Source of the DNA: Adhaeretor mobilis
GTDB taxonomy: Bacteria; Planctomycetota; Planctomycetia; Pirellulales; Lacipirellulaceae
Assembly: GCF_007741515.1 (NCBI RefSeq)
Contig: NZ_CP036263.1
Span: 4,389,178-4,453,177, forward strand
DNA: 64,000 bases
Direction of reading: 5' to 3'
In this document: piece by piece, positions 1 to 8,875 of the stretch
How the letters are laid out: every line of letters begins with the position of its first letter
Position numbering within the stretch: the first letter of the stretch is position 1
Notes under the pieces: model-generated
Database searches by the model: none
What the model saw: only the letters and a program-made list of their open reading frames with translations
What the model was told of the DNA's origin: nothing
Made by a program: the position numbers and the translations under genes

Positions 1-1129
1 GGGAGCTTTCCAGTGCGGGCATGATTCCTTCAACGGCGGCGCAGGCATCAAAGGCCTTCATCGCGGCCGCGTCATCGCAGCTGGTGTACTTTACACGGCC
101 GGAGTCTTTCCAGTAACTGTGCTCCGGCCCCACGCCGGGATAGTCGAGTCCGGCGCTCATCGAATGCACATCGGAAGTTTGGCCGTCTTCATCCTGCATG
201 ACGTAGCTGAAACTGCCGTGCAGGACGCCCGGCTGGCCAAAAGTTAGCGGCGAGGCGTGATCGCCAGGCTGGTTGCTGCGCCCGCCTGCTTCGACGCCAA
301 GCATCTCGACTTCTGCATGAGGTACGAACGGATAGAACATGCCGGCAGCGTTGCTACCACCGCCCACGCAGGCGACGACAACATCGGGCAGGCGGCCCAG
401 ACCGATTGAATCCTTGCGCGAGCGAGATTGCTCGATAGTTTCGCGCCCGATGACGGATTGAAAGTCGCGCACGATTTGCGGAAACGGGTGCGGACCGACG
501 ACGGAGCCGAGGATGTAGTGGGTGTCGTCGACCGAAGCCATCCAATCTCGCATCGCCTCGTTGATGGCATCGCGCAAGGTGCGCGAGCCACTGGAAACGG
601 GACGCACCTCCGCACCGAGCAGCTTCATCGAGAACACGTTCGGTTTCTGGCGGCGAATGTCTTCCTCGCCCATGTAGACCACGCAAGGTAGACCGAAATG
701 AGCACAGGCAGTCGCAGTAGCAACGCCATGCTGCCCGGCACCGGTTTCCGCAATGACACGGCTCTTGCCCATACGCATCGTCAGCAGGCACTGGCCGATG
801 GTATTGTTGATCTTGTGGGCGCCAGTGTGATTCAGATCTTCGCGTTTGAAGTAGATCTGCGCTCCGCCGCATTGCTCGCTCAAACGCTTCGCATGATAAA
901 GCGGCGAGGGGCGTCCCACGAAATCGCGCAGCAGTACGTCGAGCTCCGCCTGGAACGCGGTATCTTGCTTAGCTTTCTCGTACTCGACAGCCAGTTGGTC
1001 GAGCGCCTTGACGAGCGTTTCAGGCACGTAACGGCCACCAAAATCGCCGTAGCGACCTTGCTTGTCGGGAACGGAGGCGCTGGCAGCCGTTTTATCAGTT
1101 GTGGTAGGGGCAGAAGCGTCGATACTCAA
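1..1129 (-). CDS. trpB: Tryptophan synthase beta subunit (partial, 3' end outside window)
   Basis: Beta subunit of tryptophan synthase, which condenses indole with L-serine using PLP, normally in an alpha2beta2 complex with TrpA. About 376 codons are visible before the left edge. The reading begins TTG-AGT-ATC-GAC and soon gives GRYGDFGGRYVPETL, the typical TrpB N-terminus. The PLP lysine lies in the motif HTGAHKINN, the catalytic glutamate in AETGAGQHG, and the PLP-phosphate loop in GGGSNA. No ATG fits upstream, so the start is taken as TTG at 1129-1127. It is preceded by AGGAGA at 1140-1135, a well-placed SD sequence. The gene diverges from mutM. Downstream trpA cannot be checked because the gene leaves the window. 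Confidence 0.96.
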   Translation of the reverse strand, partial: MSIDASAPTTTDKTAASASVPDKQGRYGDFGGRYVPETLVKALDQLAVEYEKAKQDTAFQAELDVLLRDFVGRPSPLYHAKRLSEQCGGAQIYFKREDLNHTGAHKINNTIGQCLLTMRMGKSRVIAETGAGQHGVATATACAHFGLPCVVYMGEEDIRRQKPNVFSMKLLGAEVRPVSSGSRTLRDAINEAMRDWMASVDDTHYILGSVVGPHPFPQIVRDFQSVIGRETIEQSRSRKDSIGLGRLPDVVVACVGGGSNAAGMFYPFVPHAEVEMLGVEAGGRSNQPGDHASPLTFGQPGVLHGSFSYVMQDEDGQTSDVHSMSAGLDYPGVGPEHSYWKDSGRVKYTSCDDAAAMKAFDACAAVEGIMPALESS

Positions 1130-1203
1130 TGAATTCTCCTTGTGTATTCTATTGTCGGTCGCGGCAGGTGTTCGTTCAAGCGGGTATCCAATTCTGCCCT
1201 CTG

Positions 1204-1217
1204 TACTTTAAAAAGTA
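1204..1217. promoter_or_regulatory. Small palindrome in the trpB/mutM divergent region
   Basis: TACTTT-AA-AAAGTA is a perfect 6-bp inverted repeat in the 218-bp gap between divergent trpB and mutM. A second short palindrome, TTGTACAA, lies at 1289-1296. Either could be a regulator site or part of a promoter. No regulator is encoded nearby, and chance occurrence is quite possible. Confidence 0.25.
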
Positions 1218-1347
1218 GGAATCTTACTCGTGCTGGTTCTCCGACTCGACCGGATGGGGAACAAATCTCAGCAGTCTATTCGTGGAATTTGTACAATTCG
1301 TGGGGTCAAGAGAACCTCGTTGATATTGTTGGGGATCAGTAGACATC

Positions 1348-2205
1348 ATGCCAGAGCTTCCTGAAGTGGAAACCATGCGTCGGGGAATTGATAGCGTGGT
1401 GGGTTCTCGCATCGTGGCGGTCGAGCGACCACCATGCCCTCGCAAGCCGATTTCCTTAACTCCGGCCCTGCCAAGCTTGCGAAAGCGGTTAGTCAATCAT
1501 AAGATCGATCGAACTGGGCGAGCCGGCAAACGAGTCGTGTTGTGGTTGACCTCCGGGGAGGCACTGATCTTCGAGCCTCGCATGACGGGGCTAGTCCTGC
1601 TGGTCGATCCGCCAACGACCGAACACCTGCGATTACGCCTTCGTCTCTCAGGCGGCCCCCAGACAGAACTCCTCTACTGGGACCGTCGCGGGCTGGGGAA
1701 TGTTCACTGCTTATCAGCAAAGGCATTCGGGCAACGATATGGCCTCGCGAAGCTGGGCCCTGACGCTCTGGACATTACGGCAGAGCAGTTTGCCGAGCGA
1801 CTGGGTAGCTCCGCTCGTATGATTAAAGTGGCACTGCTCGATCAACGAGCCGTCGCGGGGATCGGGAATCTGTACGCGGTTGAAATTTTGCACGTGGCGG
1901 GAATTCACCCAGAGCGGCAGTGCCGGCTGATGTCCGACGCGCAATGGGAGGCGCTCACTGCAGCAACGCATGCTGTTTTGTCTGAGGCAATTCGGTACGA
2001 GGGTTCAACTCTCAGCGATGGCACCTATCGCAACGCGCTCAACCAGGTGGGCGGTTATCAGAACGAGCATCGCGTATACAACAGAGCAGGGGAGCTGTGC
2101 CCTCGTTGCGGCGGGACCATCCAGCGCGTTGTGCATGCGCAACGATCAACGTTTTTCTGTGGGAAGTGCCAAACGAAGCGGGGCGCTAACACTGGTAGCA
2201 TTTGA
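1348..2205 (+). CDS. mutM: Formamidopyrimidine-DNA glycosylase (Fpg/MutM)
   Basis: Bifunctional DNA glycosylase/AP lyase that removes oxidised purines such as 8-oxoguanine. The 285-aa product is close to the usual family length of about 270. It starts MPELPEVETMRRG, so the catalytic Pro2 and Glu3 are present. A conserved lysine follows in RAGKRVVLWL. The helix-two-turn-helix signature appears as GIGNLYAVEILHVAGIHP. The C-terminus carries the zinc finger CPRCG...HAQRSTFFCGKCQ. The segment usually read as IxHLGMSG is IFEPRMTG here, a variation in the DNA-probing loop. It stands alone and converges with the downstream kinase across a repeat-like hairpin. A second glycosylase of this superfamily (nei2-like) lies at 37.0-37.8 kb. 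Confidence 0.95.
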   Translation: MPELPEVETMRRGIDSVVGSRIVAVERPPCPRKPISLTPALPSLRKRLVNHKIDRTGRAGKRVVLWLTSGEALIFEPRMTGLVLLVDPPTTEHLRLRLRLSGGPQTELLYWDRRGLGNVHCLSAKAFGQRYGLAKLGPDALDITAEQFAERLGSSARMIKVALLDQRAVAGIGNLYAVEILHVAGIHPERQCRLMSDAQWEALTAATHAVLSEAIRYEGSTLSDGTYRNALNQVGGYQNEHRVYNRAGELCPRCGGTIQRVVHAQRSTFFCGKCQTKRGANTGSI

Positions 2206-2302
2206 ACCACAGAGGTCACTGTGATCGCACGAGCGACCTTGCCTTTGATTGATGCACGAACCAACTCGGTGAACCTGCGTATCCTCTGTGATTCGATTCA
2301 AA
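2201..2302. repeat. Long inverted repeat of CACAGAGG type between convergent genes
   Basis: CACAGAGG (2208-2215) is matched by CCTCTGTG (2283-2290), and the outer TTTGAA (2201-2206) by TTCAAA (2297-2302). Together they form a large imperfect hairpin spanning the gap between the mutM and kinase stop codons. It resembles dispersed repeats of the CCACAGAGG type seen in many environmental genomes. It may act as a bidirectional terminator, although there is no classical T-run. Confidence 0.5.
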
Positions 2303-3329
2303 CCCCAGTAAGCGTCTGCAGTGCGCGGCCGCGGAAGTCTCGCAGTGCCATAATGAGGTCGTCCATGTTTTGGTAGCGGTCATCGGGCTTCTTCTCTAAC
2401 GCCTTCATGCAAATTGTCGCGAGCTGTGGTGGAATGAGTCGACCTGGAGCGCGCTCGCGCGGAGGCATCGGCTTCTCGTTGATGATCTTGTCAAATGTAT
2501 CGCCAATCTTCTCTCCGCGTAGAGGTTCTTCGAGCGTGAGCGCTTCGTAGAGAACCACACCGATGCTGTAGATGTCGGTGCGCGCGTCGATGTCGCTACC
2601 CCCACCGCGAACCTGCTCTGGTGACATATAGAGCGGCGTGCCAGGGCGTTGATTCATGGTGGTCAAGATCTCATGTTCATGCTTGGCATGTTCGCGCTGA
2701 GCGTGCGACTGCTCGTCATTGTCTTCGGCCCATACTTTGGCAACACCCCAGTCGAGAAGAACCACTTCGCCAAAGGAACCGATGATGATGTTCTCTGGCT
2801 TCACGTCGCGATGCACGACACCCGTGGCATGGGCGGAGGAGAGTGCGTTACACACCTGAATGAACACACCGAGCAAGCGCTCGAGATCGTAGGTCTCTAT
2901 GGCTTCGCTCTCACCGGCGATTTGGCGGTCAAACACTTCGCGCAGCGTGTCGCCGCGGACCCGTTTCATTGTAAAATAAAGCTGCCCATCGATGTCGCGG
3001 CCCAGGTCGTAAACCGGAACGGTTGCCGGGTGCTGGAGCTGCGCCGTAACTCTCGCCTCGCGCAGGAAGCGGGCGCGTTGGTCTTCGTTGTTGGCAAGAT
3101 GCGTGTGGAGTGTCTTCATGACGACCGTGCGCCCCAAATTATTATCGCGACAAGTGCGCAGTACCGCGGAGCCGCCCTTGGAGAGCGGCTTGAAGTCGCT
3201 GTACCGACCGAAACCCGTAGACTGAAACTTCGGGAAGCGGGCGTCGGTATCCTTGACAGTTATGCTGGCCGGCTGCTTGTTAGGCTCGTCCGGAAGATTA
3301 CTCGCTTGATTGGATTGGTCTTCACTCAT
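2298..3329 (-). CDS. Soluble Hanks-type Ser/Thr protein kinase
   Basis: Protein Ser/Thr kinase of about 343 aa with no predicted membrane segment. A polar N-terminal tail precedes the kinase domain. The glycine loop is degenerate (LSKGGSAVLRTCRD). The ATP lysine is in VVMKTLH, the catalytic loop is HRDVKPEN, and the metal-binding motif is DWG instead of DFG. The APE region reads SPEQVRG. The ATG at 3329 is preferred over an in-frame TTG at 3344, though neither has a clear SD. The gene begins 82 bp after the glnD stop on the same strand, so it may be transcribed with amtB-glnB-glnD. Its substrate cannot be told from sequence; a link to nitrogen control is inferred from position only. Confidence 0.9.
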   Translation of the reverse strand: MSEDQSNQASNLPDEPNKQPASITVKDTDARFPKFQSTGFGRYSDFKPLSKGGSAVLRTCRDNNLGRTVVMKTLHTHLANNEDQRARFLREARVTAQLQHPATVPVYDLGRDIDGQLYFTMKRVRGDTLREVFDRQIAGESEAIETYDLERLLGVFIQVCNALSSAHATGVVHRDVKPENIIIGSFGEVVLLDWGVAKVWAEDNDEQSHAQREHAKHEHEILTTMNQRPGTPLYMSPEQVRGGGSDIDARTDIYSIGVVLYEALTLEEPLRGEKIGDTFDKIINEKPMPPRERAPGRLIPPQLATICMKALEKKPDDRYQNMDDLIMALRDFRGRALQTLTGV

Positions 3330-3411
3330 AGTGGATCGGCTCAAAGGGAGTTGGGAACTCGGCTGGAATTACCTGCCGGAACTAAACTGGCTAGCACCGT
3401 CAGGTGATATT

Positions 3412-6039
3412 CTAGGCCTCGCCGCGTTCTACGAGCGAGAGCATTTCTTTTCGAATATTGGATAGCCGGGCATTGTCGTAGATTTTTTTTCCTTCCCGGT
3501 CGGTCACGTAGAACACATCGACCACCTGGTCGAGATAGGTCCCGATTTTTGCGTGGCGGATGGTGAGGCCCATTTCGTGGAGCTTGCGCGCTAGCTTGTA
3601 GAGCAGGCCCGTCCGGTCAAACGTGAAAACTTCAACAACCGTGCCCTTCTGGGAAGATTCGTTGTCGATTCGCACTTCGTCGGGAAGCGCCGACAACTGG
3701 ATAGACGCCTCTGCCGCGGCTTGACCCCACACTTTGGGGAACGCCGGGGGCTCGTCTGAGCCGGCTGCGGTGATCATTGCTTGGCTCACCCGATCCAGTC
3801 GAGTAGGGTCTGCTAAATTGGGATCACTTGGGTCGGTAGCTACGAAACGTATCAGCAACATATCGTCTGCAAGTACTTCCACATCGGCCGCCAGGATCTT
3901 CAATCCGGCTGCACTCAGCGCCCCGGCAGTCTGCGAGAACACTCCCTGCCCAAGGCCTTCGCTTGCGCTCACGATGAATTCGAGCGTCTTCGTTTCCTGC
4001 AAGTGCTGGCCCCAAGCGGTAGTCTCCCCTTTTCTTAACTTTTTCAATCGTCGAAGCGCTACTGCAACCTCGCTGAGATCCCGACCCGCCAGATACGTGG
4101 CGGGGAACTGATCGAGCTGACGCTGAAACCAGGGGTCTTTTTGCTCGCTCGGCTTGAGTTGCTCGAAGACTTGCTTGCGATGCTCGGCGAGTTGCTGACC
4201 ATCGTGTGTGCTATCATCGGACTCCATGAGCCGTAGTGTGCGGGCATAGACATCCGAGAGAACTTCGACCTTCCAATCATTGAGCACGTCGGGCCCCACT
4301 GCAGCCAAATCAGCGCAGGTGAGTACGAACAACATACGCAAGCGGCGTCGGCTACCTATCTCTTCAGAAAAGCGGAGCAGCACTTCAGGGTCGCTCGTGT
4401 CGCGACGAAAAGTTAGGTGCGACATGGTGAGATGCTTGTGTACCAATTGCGTGACCACGTCCGAATCGCGCTCGCCAATCATCAAACGCTCACAGGCTTC
4501 TTTGGCGATGCGACGGCCCACTTCGCTGTGGTCTTCTTCGAATCCCTTGCCCAAATCATGGATCAGCAAAGCGAGGTGTAGCAGTCGCTTCTCCTTGACA
4601 TCACGATAGGCCTGTCCTAGCGGATCAGACCGCTTCTCGAATTCGGTCGCCATGCGTACCGAAAGCAAGCAGTGTTCATCGACTGTGAATTTGTGGTACT
4701 GATTGAATTGCAGCAAGCAGCGAGCGTGCTTCATTGCGGGAACAAGCTTCTCCAGGTAGCCCAGTTCGTTGAGTACCCGAACAGCGCCACTCGCGGTAAG
4801 CGGATTGTCGAGGAGTTGCAGAAACTTCTCAGCCACTACTGGCGTAATTTTGCTAGGACACTCAGGAGCAGCCAGCAACAGGGCCGACCAAGCTGCGTGA
4901 TCGAGAGTTTTCTCTGCCTCCAGGGAGATTTTTACGACATCGAGTACTGCGAGAAGACCGTTTTGGATGCTTTGTTTGCCTATTGTTGTCAGCGATACGT
5001 TCTTCACACCAACGCGGCAGTCGCTGCTTACATTGCGTCCCACTACCGGGTCAAGCAGTCGTTGTACGCGCGTGGGCGTGGCAAGGGCAGCGACACGCCG
5101 GCGAATCATTTCCCACACATGCTTCGTGTGACGAAAATAGTCTCGCATGAAGTGCTCGACCGGCAAGAGGCCGGCTCGATTCGTGTGGCCGAACACTTCG
5201 GCAATACGAACTTGTTCCGCCCGGTTAAGCGTTTCACTTGCCCGGCCTGCGTGAAAGTGCATTTCGTTGCGTAGCCTCAACAAGTAACTCCGTGCATTGA
5301 GCACGCGACGATGCTCGAGCTTCCCCAAGACACCCAATAAGCGAAGGCGATCGAAATCGAAATCGCCATGCTCGACAAACCCAAGCCACTGCAGCAGATG
5401 CAAATCGCGAAGCCCTCCGGGGGAGCGTTTTACGTTGGGTTCTAACAAGTAGACCGTCTCGCCATACTGACTTCGCTCCGTGCGACGCGCATCCAGAATT
5501 GCCTCGCAGCTTACACTAGGACGTCGGCGCATCTGTTTTCCGAAGCCTGTGCGGAAATCTTCGTGCAAGCGTTGTGCTCCGGCTACTAGTCGAGCGCCAA
5601 TCTGCGAGGTGGCAATTACCGCGTCGTCATGGGCAAGTGAAATCGCTTCATCAGCAGTCCGAACGCTGTAGCCTACGTCGAAACCCACGTCGTACAGAGA
5701 CTGGCTGAAAGGTCGTATGAGCGAAGTAAGATGCTCGCCATCGAGGGTGTCGTGCAAGAGCACTACATCCACGTCCGAATAGGGAGCCATCTGACGCCGA
5801 CCGTAGCTTCCCAGCCCAACAACTGCAACCTGACTGCGCAATTCCGCAGCTTGGCTGGCGGGAAGTGTCTCGCAGGAAGCGTCAAACAGTCGGATAACGA
5901 TGCCATCGACCAGCGAGGTAAGGCTACTACAAATCCGCAAGCCTTCAACGCCACGATCGTGCATATCACGAATGCGACTGCGTCCCTCGACGAGCTCTGT
6001 TCGCGAAGCCTCGACAACGGTACGGAGCGAACTACTCAT
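3412..6039 (-). CDS. glnD: [Protein-PII] uridylyltransferase/uridylyl-removing enzyme
   Basis: GlnD senses glutamine and uridylylates or deuridylylates PII protein (GlnB). The nucleotidyltransferase motif is GLGSYGRRQMAPYSDVDVV, with the two metal-binding aspartates in DVD. The central HD hydrolase motif is LIHDLGKGFEEDHSEVG. Two ACT domains form the last 200 or so residues. The length of 875 aa is typical. The start is taken as the ATG at 6039 (MSSSLRT). A GTG lies 24 bp upstream in frame, inside a palindrome, but has no SD. Its substrate gene glnB lies directly upstream and amtB before that, so a nitrogen operon is very likely. The kinase gene at 2.3-3.3 kb follows. Confidence 0.95.
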   Translation of the reverse strand: MSSSLRTVVEASRTELVEGRSRIRDMHDRGVEGLRICSSLTSLVDGIVIRLFDASCETLPASQAAELRSQVAVVGLGSYGRRQMAPYSDVDVVLLHDTLDGEHLTSLIRPFSQSLYDVGFDVGYSVRTADEAISLAHDDAVIATSQIGARLVAGAQRLHEDFRTGFGKQMRRRPSVSCEAILDARRTERSQYGETVYLLEPNVKRSPGGLRDLHLLQWLGFVEHGDFDFDRLRLLGVLGKLEHRRVLNARSYLLRLRNEMHFHAGRASETLNRAEQVRIAEVFGHTNRAGLLPVEHFMRDYFRHTKHVWEMIRRRVAALATPTRVQRLLDPVVGRNVSSDCRVGVKNVSLTTIGKQSIQNGLLAVLDVVKISLEAEKTLDHAAWSALLLAAPECPSKITPVVAEKFLQLLDNPLTASGAVRVLNELGYLEKLVPAMKHARCLLQFNQYHKFTVDEHCLLSVRMATEFEKRSDPLGQAYRDVKEKRLLHLALLIHDLGKGFEEDHSEVGRRIAKEACERLMIGERDSDVVTQLVHKHLTMSHLTFRRDTSDPEVLLRFSEEIGSRRRLRMLFVLTCADLAAVGPDVLNDWKVEVLSDVYARTLRLMESDDSTHDGQQLAEHRKQVFEQLKPSEQKDPWFQRQLDQFPATYLAGRDLSEVAVALRRLKKLRKGETTAWGQHLQETKTLEFIVSASEGLGQGVFSQTAGALSAAGLKILAADVEVLADDMLLIRFVATDPSDPNLADPTRLDRVSQAMITAAGSDEPPAFPKVWGQAAAEASIQLSALPDEVRIDNESSQKGTVVEVFTFDRTGLLYKLARKLHEMGLTIRHAKIGTYLDQVVDVFYVTDREGKKIYDNARLSNIRKEMLSLVERGEA

Positions 6040-6056
6040 AGGATCAAAAAACAAAA

Positions 6057-6077
6057 GGAACACTAAGTTAGTGTTCC
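6057..6077. promoter_or_regulatory. Perfect 21-bp palindrome between glnB and glnD
   Basis: GGAACACTAA-G-TTAGTGTTCC is a perfect 10-bp inverted repeat with a single-base centre. It ends 18 bp upstream of the preferred glnD ATG and contains the alternative GTG start. The one-base centre makes an RNA hairpin unfavourable, so a dimeric protein-binding site is more likely than a terminator. The DNA-binding partner is unknown. Confidence 0.5.
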
Positions 6078-6157
6078 CAAGTGCCTAGCAAAGCACTCCT
6101 AGCTGTTGCTCTACCGCATTTGGCGGAATTGGATTATCAGTTAGCTCAGCCGAAATT

Positions 6158-6496
6158 CTAAAGCGCTTCGTTGCCGACTTCGCCAGTGCGGATGCGAATG
6201 GTTTCGCTGAGATCGGAGACGAAAATCTTCCCGTCTCCAATCTGCCCCGTTTGAGCCGCTTTGATGATGGTATCGATCACCAGTTGGGACCTCTCATGGT
6301 CCACGGCAACTTCGATCTTCACCTTAGGGACGAAGTCCACTGCGTATTCCGTGCCGCGATAGGTTTCCGTATGGCCTTTCTGGCGGCCGAAACCTCTGAC
6401 CTCGGTGATGGTCATGCCAGCGATTCCCTGTTCGCTCAGCGCGTTCTTCACATCTTCTAGTTTGAAATGGCGAACAATAGCTTCAATTTTCTTCAT
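6158..6496 (-). CDS. glnB: PII nitrogen-regulatory signal protein
   Basis: Trimeric PII signal protein that binds ATP/ADP and 2-oxoglutarate and controls ammonium transport and assimilation. The length of 112 aa is exactly the family norm. The T-loop contains Tyr51 in TETYRGTEY, the uridylylation site for GlnD. The start MKKIEAIVRHFKLEDVK is also typical. The gene sits between amtB and glnD on the same strand, 108 bp from the former and 118 bp from the latter. Next to amtB this could equally be called glnK; the sequence alone does not separate the two names. It is expected to dock on AmtB at the membrane when nitrogen is abundant. Confidence 0.95.
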   Translation of the reverse strand: MKKIEAIVRHFKLEDVKNALSEQGIAGMTITEVRGFGRQKGHTETYRGTEYAVDFVPKVKIEVAVDHERSQLVIDTIIKAAQTGQIGDGKIFVSDLSETIRIRTGEVGNEAL

Positions 6497-6604
6497 CGTA
6501 CTGGTCTCGCGTCTTTGAGTGATCGTAGCCTTAGGTGACTACGCGGTATTGTATCGCAAAAGGGAGAACCGTGCTATTGATGGCAGGTCGGTGAAACTGG
6601 GAGT

Positions 6605-8089
6605 CTAATGAATGATGTAACCTTCCTCGCTGTGATCGAAATCATCGAGGCCGCGGATTTCGCCTTCTTCGCTCACGCGAAGTCCGCCGGTCAGCGCGGC
6701 CACGACCTTCAGCAGGATGAACGTGGCCACGATACTGAAGACCCAGGTGACGGCTGTGGCAACAATCTGTCCGATGAGTACCTTAATTCCACCGCCGTCA
6801 ATGACTCCAAGCTTCGAGCCGTCGGCGATGTCCCAACAGGCTCTGGTGGCAAACACACCAGTCAGGATTGCTCCGAGCGTTCCGCCCACGCCGTGCACGC
6901 CGAAGGCATCAAGCGAATCGTCGTAACCAAATTTTCGCTTGATCGTTCCACAGGCGAAAGCACACATGACCCCAGCTATGGCACCCATCGCGAGAGCGGG
7001 CATCGGTTGCACGAAACCGGCGGCAGGGGTGATACACACCAAGCCGGCTACGGCTCCTGAAGCAGCACCTAATACGCTCGGCTTGCCGCTGGTGAGCCAC
7101 TCGTAAATGACCCACCCGAGAACCCCTGCGGCAGCAGAGAAGTGCGTGACGGCGAAAGCGCTGGAGGTAAGCTCGTCGGAAGCCAGTTCGCTGCCCGCGT
7201 TAAACCCAAACCAGCCGACCCATAGCATGCCGGCACCAATTACGGTGTAAGTGAGATTGTGCGGACGCATATCTTCGTGACCAAATCCGCGGCGACGCCC
7301 AATAACGATCGCGCAGACTAACGCCGAAATTCCAGAGCTAATATGCACGACTGTGCCACCGGCAAAGTCTAGTGCCCCACCGGCAATGCTATGGTCACCG
7401 CCGAAAGTAAGAATCCCACCATCCCAGACCCAGTGACACAATGGACAGTACACAAAGGTTCCCCACAGAATGCTAAACAATGCCATGGCGTTAAACTTCA
7501 TGCGTTCCGCGAAGGCACCGCAAATCAAAGCTGGGGTGATAATGAAAAACATGCCTTGAAATAGCATGTGTGTGAGTGTGGGGATCTGTGCTGGATACTC
7601 GCCAAACAAAGGTGTGATCGCAGCTCCGGCGGCATCATCCCAAGTCCGTTGGACGTTCTGCATAAACAAATACTCACCATTGCCGAAATAGGGACCATCG
7701 CCCCCGAAAGCAAAGCTGTATCCGTAAAGGGCCCACAACACTGTCATCAGCCCCATCAGAAACACGCACTGCATGAGCACGCTCAGTACGTTCTTACTGC
7801 GAACCAATCCGCCGTAGAACATTGCCAAACCGGGAGCCGTCATGAATAGCACGAGCGCCGTACTTGTGAGCATCCACGCATTGTGACCGGCTAGAGCTGC
7901 ACTTTCCGCTATTTGCCTATCTGAGAGTTCCTGGTCCGGTTCCTCAGCTAGCTCAGTGCCACTAACTTCTGCGGACTCGGTTTCGATTTTTTGCGGGGGA
8001 GCCTGTTGAGCAATTACCACAGTGGGGCAAACGACGCTGGCTGCAAAGAGCACAGCAAAACTGTAGCCACGTAATGAAAATTCTAACAT
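6605..8089 (-). CDS. amtB: Ammonium transporter
   Basis: Amt/Rh-family ammonium channel in the inner membrane. An N-terminal signal-like segment ends near VVIAQQAPP and is followed by a charged extension of about 45 residues. Eleven or so hydrophobic segments follow. The pore histidines are visible in GGTVVHISSG and DAFGVHGVGG, as is the motif MFYGGLVRSKN. The product is 494 aa from the ATG at 8089; a TTG two codons upstream is less likely. It heads the co-directional series amtB-glnB-glnD. The region upstream was read for a sigma-54 promoter and none was convincing. The pduO-type gene upstream is on the same strand but 246 bp away. Confidence 0.95.
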   Translation of the reverse strand: MLEFSLRGYSFAVLFAASVVCPTVVIAQQAPPQKIETESAEVSGTELAEEPDQELSDRQIAESAALAGHNAWMLTSTALVLFMTAPGLAMFYGGLVRSKNVLSVLMQCVFLMGLMTVLWALYGYSFAFGGDGPYFGNGEYLFMQNVQRTWDDAAGAAITPLFGEYPAQIPTLTHMLFQGMFFIITPALICGAFAERMKFNAMALFSILWGTFVYCPLCHWVWDGGILTFGGDHSIAGGALDFAGGTVVHISSGISALVCAIVIGRRRGFGHEDMRPHNLTYTVIGAGMLWVGWFGFNAGSELASDELTSSAFAVTHFSAAAGVLGWVIYEWLTSGKPSVLGAASGAVAGLVCITPAAGFVQPMPALAMGAIAGVMCAFACGTIKRKFGYDDSLDAFGVHGVGGTLGAILTGVFATRACWDIADGSKLGVIDGGGIKVLIGQIVATAVTWVFSIVATFILLKVVAALTGGLRVSEEGEIRGLDDFDHSEEGYIIH

Positions 8090-8335
8090 GCGCAACCATC
8101 AAGCTGGGGGCAGAAGATCAGACTGATTGGACACGTCCGAGGGGAATCCCTGGACGCCCAGAAGGACGAGGAAGCCTCCATGCACCCTACCGCCATAGGG
8201 TAAACTGCTGGAAGACGTCGCTTGGCACTTAGAATAGTTAGCTAGCTTGCTGGCGTATAGTGCCCGCTTGAGCAGACTCAGTTCGTCCGCTTCGGGTCCC
8301 GCTCGTGCCAACCCGGCTGCTTGTCTCCGGCTGAC

Positions 8336-8875
8336 CTATTTTTCCCAGGGCTGTTCCAGGCAGTCGTTGCTCGCATTGGTGGCTCTGGCGAGCACAAACA
8401 GCAGATCACTCAGGCGATTTACGTACTGCATCAGCGCCGCCCGTACGGGTGCCGTCTCGCCGAGTGTTACCAGTTGCCGTTCCGCCCGCCGGCAGACGCA
8501 ACGAGCCACATGCAGCGTGGCTCCAGCTTGGCCGCCGCCGGGTAAAATAAAGTTTTTTAGTTCCGGGAGAGAAGTATCGAACCGGTCGATCTCCAGCTCG
8601 AGTCGTCCTACCTGATGATCGGTGAGAAAATCGGTGTGATGCGATTCGGGCTCCGGCGTGGCAAGTTCGGCCCCAACAGCAAAGAGCTCATGTTGTATGC
8701 GTGCCAGGCCAGCGTCGATTTCTGCAGAAACTTCCAAAGACCTAGCGAGCCCAATCAGCGAGTTGAGCTCGTCAATCGTGCCGTAGGCGGCAATTCGCTG
8801 GTCGTTCTTGGGCACCCGCGGCCCACCAAATAGGCCGGTCGTGCCATCGTCGCCGGTGCGTGTGTAGATCTTCAT
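8336..8875 (-). CDS. PduO-type cob(I)alamin adenosyltransferase
   Basis: Transfers the adenosyl group of ATP to cob(I)alamin to make coenzyme B12. The 179-aa product has the family N-terminus MKIYTRTGDDGTTGLFGG, which forms the ATP-binding loop. It also has GTIDELNSLIG and the C-terminal signature ARCVCRRAERQL followed by YVNRLSDLLFVLAR. It acts as a cytosolic trimer. No B12-dependent enzyme or cobalamin riboswitch is visible next to it, so the recipient enzyme (for example methylmalonyl-CoA mutase or ribonucleotide reductase) must be elsewhere. The gene is co-directional with amtB but well separated, so it is probably a separate transcription unit. Confidence 0.93.
   Translation of the reverse strand: MKIYTRTGDDGTTGLFGGPRVPKNDQRIAAYGTIDELNSLIGLARSLEVSAEIDAGLARIQHELFAVGAELATPEPESHHTDFLTDHQVGRLELEIDRFDTSLPELKNFILPGGGQAGATLHVARCVCRRAERQLVTLGETAPVRAALMQYVNRLSDLLFVLARATNASNDCLEQPWEK

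Noticed and set aside
8090..8335. Possible sigma-54 promoter upstream of amtB
   Set aside because: A GG...GC-like stretch was seen on the minus strand, but the -24/-12 spacing does not fit.
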